Below are positions 24,023 through 33,333 of a stretch of DNA of 64,000 bases, one piece after another. The position numbers were made by a program, and so were the translations under genes. Position 1 is the first letter of the stretch; each line of letters starts with the position of its first letter. A model generated the notes under the pieces. That model was not told the origin of the DNA. It searched no databases and saw nothing but the letters and a program-made list of their open reading frames with translations. The DNA is from Archegozetes longisetosus (Eukaryota > Arthropoda > Arachnida > Sarcoptiformes > Trhypochthoniidae): positions 14,495,172 through 14,559,171 of the forward strand of contig JAEMBT020000008.1 of NCBI GenBank assembly GCA_018873245.2. Direction: 5' to 3'.

Positions 24023-26905
24023 ATGAGTACAACTAAAGTGTTTCATCGCAAAACAAAGAAGGGATCGATTGTCAAAGTAGTTCGGGAGCACTATTTGCGT
24101 GAAGACATTCATTGCGGGCGAGAATCGTGTGAATCATGTCTTCAATCCAAACAACCGGTCGACAGTCCATTCGCTCCAAAAGCTTACTTAAGTGATTGTC
24201 CGCGAATTAATATCAGCCAATTGTGTCCTTCGGCTCATTATGTCGTTCCAGACTTTGGTGTTCTTCACAATCAAATCGATGTTATAACTGATCCGTTCTT
24301 CGGTTGTGATATAATTCTGTTGCAAACCGTTTGGGAGGAAATCAAGAGAAATATTACTATTTTTTCACGCATTAAACAACTGATGGCTGAGAAAAGATTT
24401 TATTTGTTTAGTAATGAATACAATAGAGAAACCTTTAGAGAAAGAGTTTTTGGCGAAACTATAGCTCAATATAAGCAAAGATTAGTTCGTTTTGCCTCTG
24501 AATGGCTTCAAAAACATTTCAATAATGAAATCAAAATTGTTTTACTGACAAATTGTAGTGATATGAAAGGAGAAACTGATATCTATTGTTTTCCTGTCGA
24601 TAAATATGTTAAGAGTCTTAAAGATAGTGTCAATTTAGTCGACAAGTTGGCCGAATTGTCATCTACTGAAGAATACAGCAAAGACATTAAACTTATATAT
24701 GAAGAACACTTGCCTTTGGCTGTAATACAGGCTGGAATCAAATCTGGAAAGTATTTTCAGGGAAAACTTCACACAAGTCCCACCAACTATTTAGAGGCAA
24801 CAGTTGGCATCAATCTTAAGGGCCAAGAACTCAATGTTCTTATTCAAGGCAGTGAAAATATCAATAGAGCTGTTTATGAAGATATTGTTGCCATTGAGTT
24901 ACTTCCAGAGAGTGAGTGGAAGTCCAAGTCAGATGTCGTTTTGGCTATTGATGAAATAATTGAAGATGATGGCGACGAAAAAGATGCCAAAAAAGAGGAA
25001 ATTTTGTTTAAGAAAAAAGATCAGTCAATTAAGAGTCCAGTCGGTAGAGTTGTCGGTATTATTAAGAGAAATTGGAGGCAGTATTGCGGTGTTCTTAGAG
25101 AAAGAAATAAGAATATCAACACTTCATCAGTGATGAGTCGCTATCTCTTTGTTCCGGCCGAACGTCGAGTACCTGTCATTCGGATCGAAACTCGACAGTA
25201 CGAGACTCTAAAAGGCCAGAAAATTCTGGTGGCAATCGATTCGTGGCCGAGAGATTCGAAATATCCAAAAGGACATTATGTAAGAGCTATTGGTTCAGTT
25301 GGCGACAAAGAGACTGAGAATGAAGTGCTACTCCTCGAGAACGATGTGCCACATCTTGAGTTCTCTAAAGCTGTTATGAATTGTCTGCCAAAAGGAGATA
25401 ACTATCAAATATCTAACGAAGAGCTATCAAATCGGACTGATTTGCGTAATGAATGTATTTGCTCCGTTGATCCTCCAGGTTGTACTGATATTGACGACGC
25501 ATTACATGCTAAAGATATCGGAAATGGATTGTATGAAATAGGAGTACATATTGCAGATGTGTCTCACTTTGTTAAACCAAATACAGCTCTAGATAAGGAA
25601 GCAGCCAATAGAGGAACAACTGTTTATATGGTTGACAAAAGAATAGATATGATTCCAGCTCTTTTGAGTTCGAACTTATGTTCTCTTCGACAAGACTGCG
25701 AACGATTAACATTTAGTGTTATTTGGAATATAGACGTAAACAGTGCTGAAGTGAAGAACACTAAATTCGTGAAGTCCGTAATCCGATCGAGGGCTGCATT
25801 GACTTACGCCGAGGCACAGCTCAAAATAGATTCTCCTCACGAAAAGGATGAGATCGCTAAAAGTCTTCGCAGACTGAACTCAATCGCTAAGAAATTGAAG
25901 TTAAAACGTCTTGAAAATGGAGCTCTCGTTCTGGCCAGTGCTAATGAAATCAAATTTGTTGAAATGGATTCGGAAACTCATGAAAATGTTTTGGAAATTC
26001 AAGCTAAACAAGTTCTGGAAACTAATTCAATGGTCGAAGAGTTCATGTTATTGGCAAATATTTCTGTGGCAAAGAGGATTTACGAAGAGTTTCCAGAACT
26101 ATCGCTTCTTCGTCTTCACCCAAAGCCAAGTCCGGCTAATTTTGAAGAACTTTTGATTGCAGCCAAGAATAGAGGCGTTGAAATTGATGTCTCAAATGGC
26201 AAATCATTGTCTGAAAGTTTGAACAGAGCCAGAGATCCGAACAATGAATATCTAAATTTAATGTTCCGAATGATAACAACTCGTTGTATGACTCAAGCTT
26301 TATATTTTTGTAGCGGATCTCTATCTGGTTCTGACCAAACTTTCGAACACTTTGGTTTAGCGACTCCTATCTATACACACTTCACTTCACCAATCAGAAG
26401 ATACGCTGATCTGATGGTTCACAGATTGTTGAGTCACGCAATAGGTTTTGAAGCAATTGATTCTTCTCTGTTGAGTAAATTGAAGATGCAAGCACTTTGC
26501 GATAACATTAATTATCGTAATAAAAATGCTCGTCAAGCAAATAGAGCGTCAAATGAGTTGCATTCATATCTTTATGTTAAAAACAATTCACACCGAGTTA
26601 TCGAAGAAGACGGTCACATTCTGTTCATCAGAAAGAATGCACTTCAAATTTTTATTCCTCATTTGGCTCTTGAGGTCATTTATTTTCTTAATGATAGCGA
26701 AGACTGGAATTACGACGAATTTAGTTTGACTCAAGAATATATTCCATTGAAAATGAAATTGAGACAATTCGACAGCGTAACTGTTCAGTTGTCTATTGAT
26801 GAAAGCGCTACGAGTATGAGAAAAGCTATTATAGTTAAACTGATTAAACCTTTCACTGTTCAAACAGAGATAACCGATAGAGCTAATAAAAAATTGAAGA
26901 CTTGA
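24023..26905 (+). CDS. DIS3: Exosome catalytic subunit DIS3 (Rrp44) with degenerate PIN active site
   Basis: 3'-5' exoribonuclease of the RNA exosome. A single intronless frame of 960 residues (human 958). Order: CR3 motif (HCGRESCESC, about 30-39), PIN domain (about 70-200), cold-shock OB folds (about 230-460), RNB domain (about 475-800) and S1 domain (about 840-930). The RNB catalytic Asp cluster is intact (CSVDPPGCTDIDDALH, D483/D489/D491/D492), as is YTHFTSPIRRYAD, so exonuclease activity is expected. The RNB and linker sequence favour DIS3 over DIS3L. In the PIN domain only two of four metal-binding acids remain: D77 (VVPDFGV) and E106. The segment matching NDRNDRAIR has Gln149/Gln152, and the TNDRR position is TNC178. 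Endonuclease activity is therefore doubtful. Confidence 0.95.
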   Translation: MSTTKVFHRKTKKGSIVKVVREHYLREDIHCGRESCESCLQSKQPVDSPFAPKAYLSDCPRINISQLCPSAHYVVPDFGVLHNQIDVITDPFFGCDIILLQTVWEEIKRNITIFSRIKQLMAEKRFYLFSNEYNRETFRERVFGETIAQYKQRLVRFASEWLQKHFNNEIKIVLLTNCSDMKGETDIYCFPVDKYVKSLKDSVNLVDKLAELSSTEEYSKDIKLIYEEHLPLAVIQAGIKSGKYFQGKLHTSPTNYLEATVGINLKGQELNVLIQGSENINRAVYEDIVAIELLPESEWKSKSDVVLAIDEIIEDDGDEKDAKKEEILFKKKDQSIKSPVGRVVGIIKRNWRQYCGVLRERNKNINTSSVMSRYLFVPAERRVPVIRIETRQYETLKGQKILVAIDSWPRDSKYPKGHYVRAIGSVGDKETENEVLLLENDVPHLEFSKAVMNCLPKGDNYQISNEELSNRTDLRNECICSVDPPGCTDIDDALHAKDIGNGLYEIGVHIADVSHFVKPNTALDKEAANRGTTVYMVDKRIDMIPALLSSNLCSLRQDCERLTFSVIWNIDVNSAEVKNTKFVKSVIRSRAALTYAEAQLKIDSPHEKDEIAKSLRRLNSIAKKLKLKRLENGALVLASANEIKFVEMDSETHENVLEIQAKQVLETNSMVEEFMLLANISVAKRIYEEFPELSLLRLHPKPSPANFEELLIAAKNRGVEIDVSNGKSLSESLNRARDPNNEYLNLMFRMITTRCMTQALYFCSGSLSGSDQTFEHFGLATPIYTHFTSPIRRYADLMVHRLLSHAIGFEAIDSSLLSKLKMQALCDNINYRNKNARQANRASNELHSYLYVKNNSHRVIEEDGHILFIRKNALQIFIPHLALEVIYFLNDSEDWNYDEFSLTQEYIPLKMKLRQFDSVTVQLSIDESATSMRKAIIVKLIKPFTVQTEITDRANKKLKT

Positions 26906-27105
26906 ACAATTGAATTTGTATTTTTCGTATCTTCTTTTAGATAAATATTGTTTTAAACTCAATTTTATTGTTTCAAATATTATCGCTGGGAATAAATCAA
27001 TAATTTTATTAAAAATCACTCAATAAGTTGTACTTGAAGTTTGATTTTATTTAGAAGTCGAAAACTTAGAGAGTCTGATAAAAAATTAAAATTTATTCTC
27101 GTATA

Positions 27106-27146
<41 letters not shown>

Positions 27147-27299
27147 ATTGAATCTGATTTTTCACTGGAGATTAATTAGTTCACCGAAAACTAAATACTG
27201 GTATTTAACAAGATTATAAAGTTGATCAAAATTATAGTTTGATTAAACGTCAATTTATATAATAAGAATTAAAACAATTTGATGCATAGTTCTAGAAAT
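26906..27299. other. Convergent intergenic region DIS3-IST1
   Basis: About 390 bp with both 3' UTRs. Its main feature is a TA-dinucleotide run at 27101-27144. Confidence 0.6.
27101..27144. repeat. (TA)n microsatellite
   Basis: About 44 bp of alternating TA, broken once by GTGTG. Confidence 0.9.
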
Positions 27300-28526
27300 T
27301 TATTTCCTCTTTTTCAATTCTTCGAATCTTTTAGTTAAGTCATCGAAATCAATATTATCGTCTTTAGAATTGTTGACATCATCAGTGGGTATTTCTGGTA
27401 GGCTACCAGTCGGTACAGTCGGCAATTCTGGAAAAGTATCATTCGCTTTAGGGTTAGATCGCGGAACAGGTTTTGGTTTGCCCGAACTAGCATTAGAATC
27501 GGCTCCTTTATTAGGATTCAATTCATTATTTGAGAAAACAGCGTCATAGTGTGGCGGCGGACCAGCTGGTACTGAAGCTGAAACTCCTGGCGTATTATTA
27601 ACAACGTTAAAACCAATTGGCTTAGCGTCGGGTCCACTCGGGTAGGGAGCACTTGGAGGCATAGATGGCAATGGGGGCGGAGCTGAGAACATCGGGAATC
27701 CACCACCACCTGATCCACCACTTGGTCCCATACCGTTGTTTTTATTATCGTTATTTTGACCCAAATCTATAAGACATCTGTCTTGATTTGGATACATTCC
27801 ACACGACACCTCTTCAGCGCAATAGACCTCATCCTCGCGCAGTACTTCAACGTCTGGTTCGTACGGAACGTTCTGACTTTTGGCGATCTCTTCATTACAA
27901 AAACAGAATCAAATTTTGAATATAGAAATTGACTTCATATTATTCAAAAATTTTTCAAAAAGTTCTAAAGACTTATAGACATTTTAACTGCAAAAGAATG
28001 ACAATCAGATGATAAAATACTAACCGATTAAGTACTTCTCAACGAGAATCTTTGGCGGCGCCTGAACTCCCATTTTGATCATCAGCTTTTCGTTTACACT
28101 TTTGAGAGCATTCTCTCTACAGGCCTGAGCGTAAGGCTTACCGTACTTGTAGGTCAACAAATCTGAGATAACTTTCAACTCCTGGACATCAGTCTGAATT
28201 CGTGGTGCGACCCAAATAAGGCTAGAGATGGCTTCAGCTAGACCATCGTCTAATGTCTTCATTTGTTGAATGAGACCAAATCGAGCCAATAATAAGTCGC
28301 AATACATCTCTATCAATTCCATGGCCTCAACGATATAGTCTTCACGTATAATGTGTTCGACACGTATTTTCGCTCTTTCGTACTTTCCATTTGCAATATA
28401 ATCTGCGATCTCTTTTCGTGACTTCTGAGCCAATTCTGTCTTCTTCTTCTCTAGTAATTTCAATCTATTTATAGCCAAACGTAAGTTTGTTTTCAATTTG
28501 TTGTAATTAACTCCAGTTGAAACCAT
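27300..28526 (-). CDS. IST1: IST1 homologue, ESCRT-III-related
   Basis: ESCRT-III-like protein that binds CHMP1 and VPS4 in endosomal sorting, abscission and membrane scission from the cytosolic face. Exon 1 (28526-28025) encodes the helical Ist1 domain (residues 1-167, beginning MVSTGVNYNKLKTNLRLAIN). Intron 28024-27890 joins in phase 1 to exon 2 (27889-27300), giving 363 residues against about 364 in human. Exon 2 starts EIAKSQNVPYEPD, matching the family. The middle (about 210-330) is Pro/Gly-rich and disordered. The C-terminal DIDFDDLTKRFEELKK type motif is an MIT-interacting motif that docks VPS4 or spastin. It faces the MTRES1-like gene head to head. Confidence 0.95.
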
Positions 28527-28988
28527 TTTATAAAATTTTGTTTATTAATATAACTAACTCTGTCTTTAATTGAAATCTAGTTTTCGTTCAATTTGTTGTT
28601 TACTTTGCCATTAAATCACAACAAACCCCTGAAATCTCCTTTTTGTCAGCTTTATGTTTACCAAATTTCTTTTAACGAATGCAATACTAATCTCATGAAC
28701 TTCGTCCAAATGCATTTTTCGAAAATTAGCCTATGTTCCTATACTTTTATCTATATAACTCATTAAAGGGTTCGAAACAAAACAGACCCGAAACATAGTG
28801 CCACTGATCGAACTTTATGTTTATCAAGTAATTTATGAATCAGACTATGACGTCTTTGAAAACAGCCTATGGTATTAGTCATTGAAATTCAATGTTTCTG
28901 TGTCACATGTTTAATATCGGGTTGTTTTGAAAAAGTCTATCGTCAAATTTTGAGAATATCTGCTAATTAATCGAAGTTTATATCAAAC
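28527..28988. promoter_or_regulatory. Divergent promoter IST1 / MTRES1-like
   Basis: 462 bp between two opposite start codons. It contains a diverged direct duplication: about 28626-28737 and about 28785-28872 share CTTTATGTTTA(C/T)CAA and, some 60-75 bp later, the end motif GAAAA...AGCCTATG. No TATA element is assigned. Confidence 0.5.
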
Positions 28989-29756
28989 ATGATTTGCTTA
29001 TTTCGTAGATTTAACGCCAATTTATTCAATTATATAATCATAAAATCACAAAACAGACTATTTTCTACCAAAATATTGGGACAAATTAATGCCATCAATA
29101 TCTTAAACATCAACAATAACTCTCATTTCGGACTAAATCTAATTAAAAACCAATATTTAAGTGATTGCCAAATAATACGATCGATAACGACATCAACACA
29201 AATAGATTTACTTAAATTAAAACAAAACTTTTTAATTCAAAAGAGATTTAAAGGCAAAGGAAAGAAAGGATCAAAACGACAGACCAAAGAGGAATCCAGC
29301 GATGAAGAATCAGATGAAGATTCGGATCAATTGGCAGAAGACGATCCGGACTTGATTGATGGCAAAGCACTAGGTTTCGTCGATGTCAACGCAACTGTTA
29401 CGTCATTGCGTTTGGACAATATCGCAAGAACAGGTCTGGGTGTAGCCCGAGCTAAAGTCGATGAAGTATTTTATGGCAATTTATTACGAGTTAACGGAGA
29501 AAGAGTTGCCAAAAAAAGCACCGAATTGATTGAAGAGGATCAAGTCGATTATATAAGAGGTCTAAATCCAGAGAATCCAGACTTGATTGATATAACGCGC
29601 GTTATCATCAAATCAATTGAAGATAAGATGTCAACGAGTGGCAGAATTAAAGTTAAACTAAGAAAGTTCGCAAAGCTTACAATTCCTAACTATCCGAATG
29701 AACCCTACGATGGACTGACAATAAGTCGTGCAAAGTCTGATAAGTCTGACGAATAA
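28989..29756 (+). CDS. MTRES1: MTRES1-like mitochondrial S4-domain RNA-binding protein
   Basis: In mammals MTRES1 (C6orf203) is an S4-domain protein of the mitochondrial matrix that supports mitochondrial transcription and ribosome function. A single-exon frame of 255 residues (human about 240). The first 90 residues are basic, Asn/Ile-rich and almost lacking acids, fitting a mitochondrial presequence. An acidic stretch (about 101-122, EESSDEESDEDSDQ) follows. The S4-like domain is at about 130-230: TSLRLDNIARTGLGVARAKV, FYGNLLRVNGERV and a conserved KVKLRKFAKL end. The ATG at 28989 is preceded by stops. It converges on NSUN4, another mitochondrial RNA gene. Assignment rests on domain architecture and motif similarity recalled from the family. 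Confidence 0.8.
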   Translation: MICLFRRFNANLFNYIIIKSQNRLFSTKILGQINAINILNINNNSHFGLNLIKNQYLSDCQIIRSITTSTQIDLLKLKQNFLIQKRFKGKGKKGSKRQTKEESSDEESDEDSDQLAEDDPDLIDGKALGFVDVNATVTSLRLDNIARTGLGVARAKVDEVFYGNLLRVNGERVAKKSTELIEEDQVDYIRGLNPENPDLIDITRVIIKSIEDKMSTSGRIKVKLRKFAKLTIPNYPNEPYDGLTISRAKSDKSDE

Positions 29757-29893
29757 CTAACCATTAATTGTAATGAACTGAATTAAATCATTGCAGTTAT
29801 TACAATAATGACTTTAAATTTTTAATCAATAGCATTAGATCATGACATAATTTGAAATAATTGTATAACAATTGAGTAAAACGTTTCCTGATA

Positions 29894-31436
29894 TTAATTA
29901 ATTCTTTTTAACTTTGACAAATACATTGGACCGAAATTTGATGGCATAAATGGCATGACTTGAGTTCCATATTTGAATTTATGATTCAATTTGTAAAGTC
30001 CTCTCAGAGGTCGAAACGATTCCTTCAGATCGCAAACAACGAAATTATATTTAGTTTCTTCCCAAATGCGTTTGAGTGCCATATGAACGACACCATCGTT
30101 TTGAATGGGAGACAAACTGCAAGTAGAATAGACTAGACTTCCTCCGGGTTTTAAGGAACATAAGCCAGCATATAAAATATTCATCTGTTCTTCAGGCAAT
30201 TTCAGTCTGTCTTGAAGTCTAGAAGGACTAAATATATTATTTTCATTTTGATATACTGAATGTCTATCATTAGTACAGGGGGCGTCTATTAGTATCTTAT
30301 CATAACTGTCGGTTTTGTTCAGAGTTTTTGCGTTTTCTGTTGTAAATGAGACCATATTTTTTAAATCATTCAATTCTGGGATATACGTCTTGAAGACATT
30401 CCTCAATCTCGCACTTCTTGATAATGACATATCATTACAAAGTAGTTTCGATGGACGTAAAGTTAATGCCATCAGTAAAGCCTTTCCTCCCGGAGCTGCA
30501 CAATAGTCACCGACAACCTCTTTGTGTTGGATTCCAAGGGCTAAGACTGGAAGAACTGACGCTCCATCCATTAGGTAATAATCTAAAACTCCAAGAGTTT
30601 TGCTTTGTTTTGGCGCTGGAAATTCAGACATATTTCCTCGAGGATAGACGAATAGCTTCAAGATTTCTGGTATTTCTAATTTGGGTTCTTCGATCCGTTC
30701 GATCGGTATTTCAAACTCTCTCTTATAGAACTCATAGTAAGGCTTATCAGTTCTGATCTCTTCTTGATATTTCAGTTCAGTCGATGGCACAAAATCATTC
30801 AAATCGACTTCAAGATTGGCTGCATTTATAAATCCATCACTTCTTAAGCCTTGATCTTCAGATAGCATTTCAATAAAGTCTTCTGCTTCTGACAGATTAG
30901 AAAAGCCACTTCCAATATCTCTATCGCTGATATCACTGACTTCTATCGAATTTGGGTTTATTTCAGAGACATCAATTCCTGTCTCTTCTGCTAATTTTTC
31001 AATTATTTTGGCTTTCTTCTCAGCCAATATCTCCATTCTTCTCTTCATTCTCTCGTATCGCTTCCAATGTCTTTCATAATAAAGTCTGAGATCAATAGCA
31101 CCTAATTGTCTCATTTGGACCTCAGTTTCTTCATAATCAGAGAAAATATTAACGACAGCACAATATTTGTTGGGTGACAAGATGCCTAAACGTATTGATT
31201 TCCAGGACTTGTCATAAACTTTTGCGTAAAAATTATCGAAATGTTGTAACGCATAGTCTTTTGCAAAAGTTGTATTTTCTACTTGAGCCTTAAGTCGAAC
31301 TACAATTAATTCAAATATCAATTAAAACAAATGATGAATAGCTTACCCAATGAGCGGTCACTTTATTTCTCCGACAAATTCCACAATTAATTATGAATTT
31401 ATTGAATTTAATAGTCTTTTGAAAGAGTCGCGACAT
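29894..31436 (-). CDS. NSUN4: NSUN4, mitochondrial 12S/small-subunit rRNA m5C methyltransferase
   Basis: Methylates a cytosine of mitochondrial small-subunit rRNA and, with MTERF4, controls mitoribosome assembly. Exon 1 (31436-31347) encodes 30 basic residues, a likely mitochondrial presequence. Intron 31346-31289 is only 58 bp. Exon 2 runs from 31288 to 29894, giving 494 residues. The acceptor after CTTAAG was chosen because it restores frame and yields HWAQVENTTFAKDYALQHFD, matching the family start. The Rossmann methyltransferase has the SAM motif GDYCAAPGGK (about 290-299), motif IV IDAPC (Cys about 368) and motif VI YSTCS (catalytic-type Cys about 420); both cysteines are kept. It is about 110 residues longer than human NSUN4 because of a charged, helix-prone insert at about 100-215. 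Confidence 0.92.
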
Positions 31437-31551
31437 TTTTATCACGTTTAAAAGTTTAGTAATGAATAAAGACGTAATTTATGTTCATATATGAAGTATA
31501 GACACATGTATTAGACGCTCATTTCTTCCTTTTCCGTTTTCCACATCAATA
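31437..31551. promoter_or_regulatory. Bidirectional promoter NSUN4 / RpS4
   Basis: Only 115 bp separate the opposite start codons, so the two genes must share promoter DNA. On the RpS4 side a pyrimidine-rich tract (CTTCCTTTTCCGTTTTCC, about 31525-31542) lies just before the ATG and is a probable 5' TOP motif, the translation-control element of ribosomal protein mRNAs. Confidence 0.7.
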
Positions 31552-32951
31552 ATGGTAAGAACTAAAGATCACTCATTCTTCTTTTCAATTAATTTAAACA
31601 ATTAATTGAGACTTAATTAACGAATAATTTAGTTAAATTTAAACTTAAATAACCCAAGAATATAATAGGATAAGTAGAATATAATTTATGGTATTATTAA
31701 TTGAATTAATAAAGAGTTGAATTAACGTGTTGTTTGCATTTGTTTTAAAGGCTCGTGGCCCTAAAAAGCATTTGAAGCGTTTGAATGCGCCGAAATCATG
31801 GATGTTGGACAAGTTGGGCGGTGTGTTCGCACCCCGACCATCAACAGGTCCACACAAATTGCGTGAATCGTTGCCACTTGTGGTTATGTTAAGAAATCGT
31901 TTGAAGTATGCGTTGACCAGAACTGAAGTCACCAAAATAGTGATGCAGAGGACTATCAAAGTTGATGGAAAAGTCAGAACTGATATCAACTATCCTTCAG
32001 GTTTTATGGGTATGTCTTCCACTCTTCTATTCAATCCATAGGCCTTTCCATCGAAGACATGGATAATATGTATTCTTTATTTTATTTGTGTTCAAATTAA
32101 GGCCAATATTATTGTCGAAGTCTTCGGTCGCTTATTTCTGAATGACTTGTTAGTCTTAAGCATTACCCAAAGATTTTACATTTAAATTAATTTAATTGCA
32201 GATGTGATTACAATTGAGAAAACTGGCGACTTTTTCCGTTTGCTGTATGACGTCAAGGGAAGATTCATTTTGCATAAAATCACTGCAGAAGAAGCAAAAG
32301 TATGCAATAGGTGATGAATAAGTTGACAAACTAACTAATAATCTGATGATTTACAGTACAAGTTGTGTCGCGTTAAGAAAGTGTCGACCGGTCCGAAAGG
32401 CGTTCCTTTCATAGTGACTCACGACGGACGCACCATTAGATATCCCGATCCTCTGATCAAGGTTCACGATTCAATCCGTTTTGATATTGCAACTGGAAAA
32501 ATATTAGACTTTATCAAGTTCGAGACCGGAAACTTGTGTATGGTTACAGGTGGTCATAACTTGGGTCGAGTCGGCATTATCACATCTCGGGAGAGACATC
32601 CTGGAAGTTTCGATATTGTGCATGTTAAGGACTCGCAGGGACACACTTTCGCCACTAGGTCTGCTTTCATTTATCTCTATTAGTCTCGTAAACCTATGAT
32701 GACATTTTATAATTAATTGACATTTTCGTGATTTATAAGATTAGTCTTTCTGACCGATTACCAAATGATTTACGATTGATTTCTTCAACTCTTAATATTA
32801 ACCAATTGTTTGTTTTTAATTTAGGTTAAACTACATCTTTGTTATTGGAAAGGGAACCAAACCTTTCATATCATTACCGAAAGGCAGAGGTGTCCGATTA
32901 ACTGTTGCTGAAGAACGTGACAAACGAATAGCTTCTAAACAGTCTCATTAA
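31552..32951 (+). CDS. RpS4: 40S ribosomal protein S4 (eS4)
   Basis: Small cytosolic ribosomal subunit protein. Exons are 31552-31554, 31751-32009, 32202-32299, 32357-32658 and 32825-32951; all phases agree and give 262 residues (human RPS4X 263). Exon 1 is the ATG alone, an arrangement also found in vertebrate RPS4 genes. Exon 2 begins [20 protein letters not shown]. The S4 RNA-binding and KOW parts follow ([20 protein letters not shown]), and the end is [14 protein letters not shown]. The last intron holds a candidate box C/D snoRNA. A pyrimidine tract just 5' of the ATG fits TOP control. A polyadenylation signal AATAAA lies at 32988-32993, about 37 bp past the stop. Confidence 0.97.
32686..32762 (+). 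ncRNA. Candidate intronic box C/D snoRNA in RpS4
   Basis: Inside the 166 bp last intron of RpS4. C box ATGATGA at 32696-32702, D box CTGA at 32750-32753, about 48 bp apart; a weak C' (GTGATTT) lies between. The bases just before and into the D box, GATTAGTCTTTC, are fully complementary over 12 nt to the highly conserved 28S rRNA segment GAAAGACUAAUC (recalled). By the D+5 rule the target would be the A after the G in AAAGA. Flanking GTAA and TTAC could close the ends with small internal loops. Ribosomal protein introns are the usual snoRNA hosts. No strong terminal stem next to the boxes is the main weakness. Confidence 0.55.
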
Positions 32952-33333
32952 GTAAAATATATCAATTGAAATATAAAAATTGAGAGAAATAAAATCACTT
33001 TTTGATTTATTAGTTTTTGTATTTTATTCATCAATTAAGAATCGGTTTACAAAACACGCGTTCACTAATGTTACCAATATTTCGAAGCTTTATTCTAGTT
33101 ATTAAATTATAAATAGCTATATTTAGCCAAATCTGCAAAATAAGGCACTCAAAGAGTTGGGCTCAATGAACAGAACAAATTATCAAATATGACAATCTCA
33201 ATAGAACTTGAAATTATTCACAATAGCAATACTGTATCAAATTAGTGCGAACTATAAAACTAAGAGCGCGTCTGCATTTAAAACTAAAGCAACTCAATTC
33301 AGTCCAGACTTGCAAAGTGTCTAATGCATGTAT
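32952..33333. other. Convergent intergenic region RpS4-taxilin
   Basis: About 380 bp with both 3' UTRs. AATAAA for RpS4 is at 32988-32993. No other feature is seen. Confidence 0.6.

Noticed and set aside
32036..32180. Two hairpin-like stretches in RpS4 intron 2, like an H/ACA snoRNA
   Set aside because: An ATCCAT/ATGGAT stem and an ATAATA H-like box exist, but the ACA lies too far from the second stem and the folds are weak.
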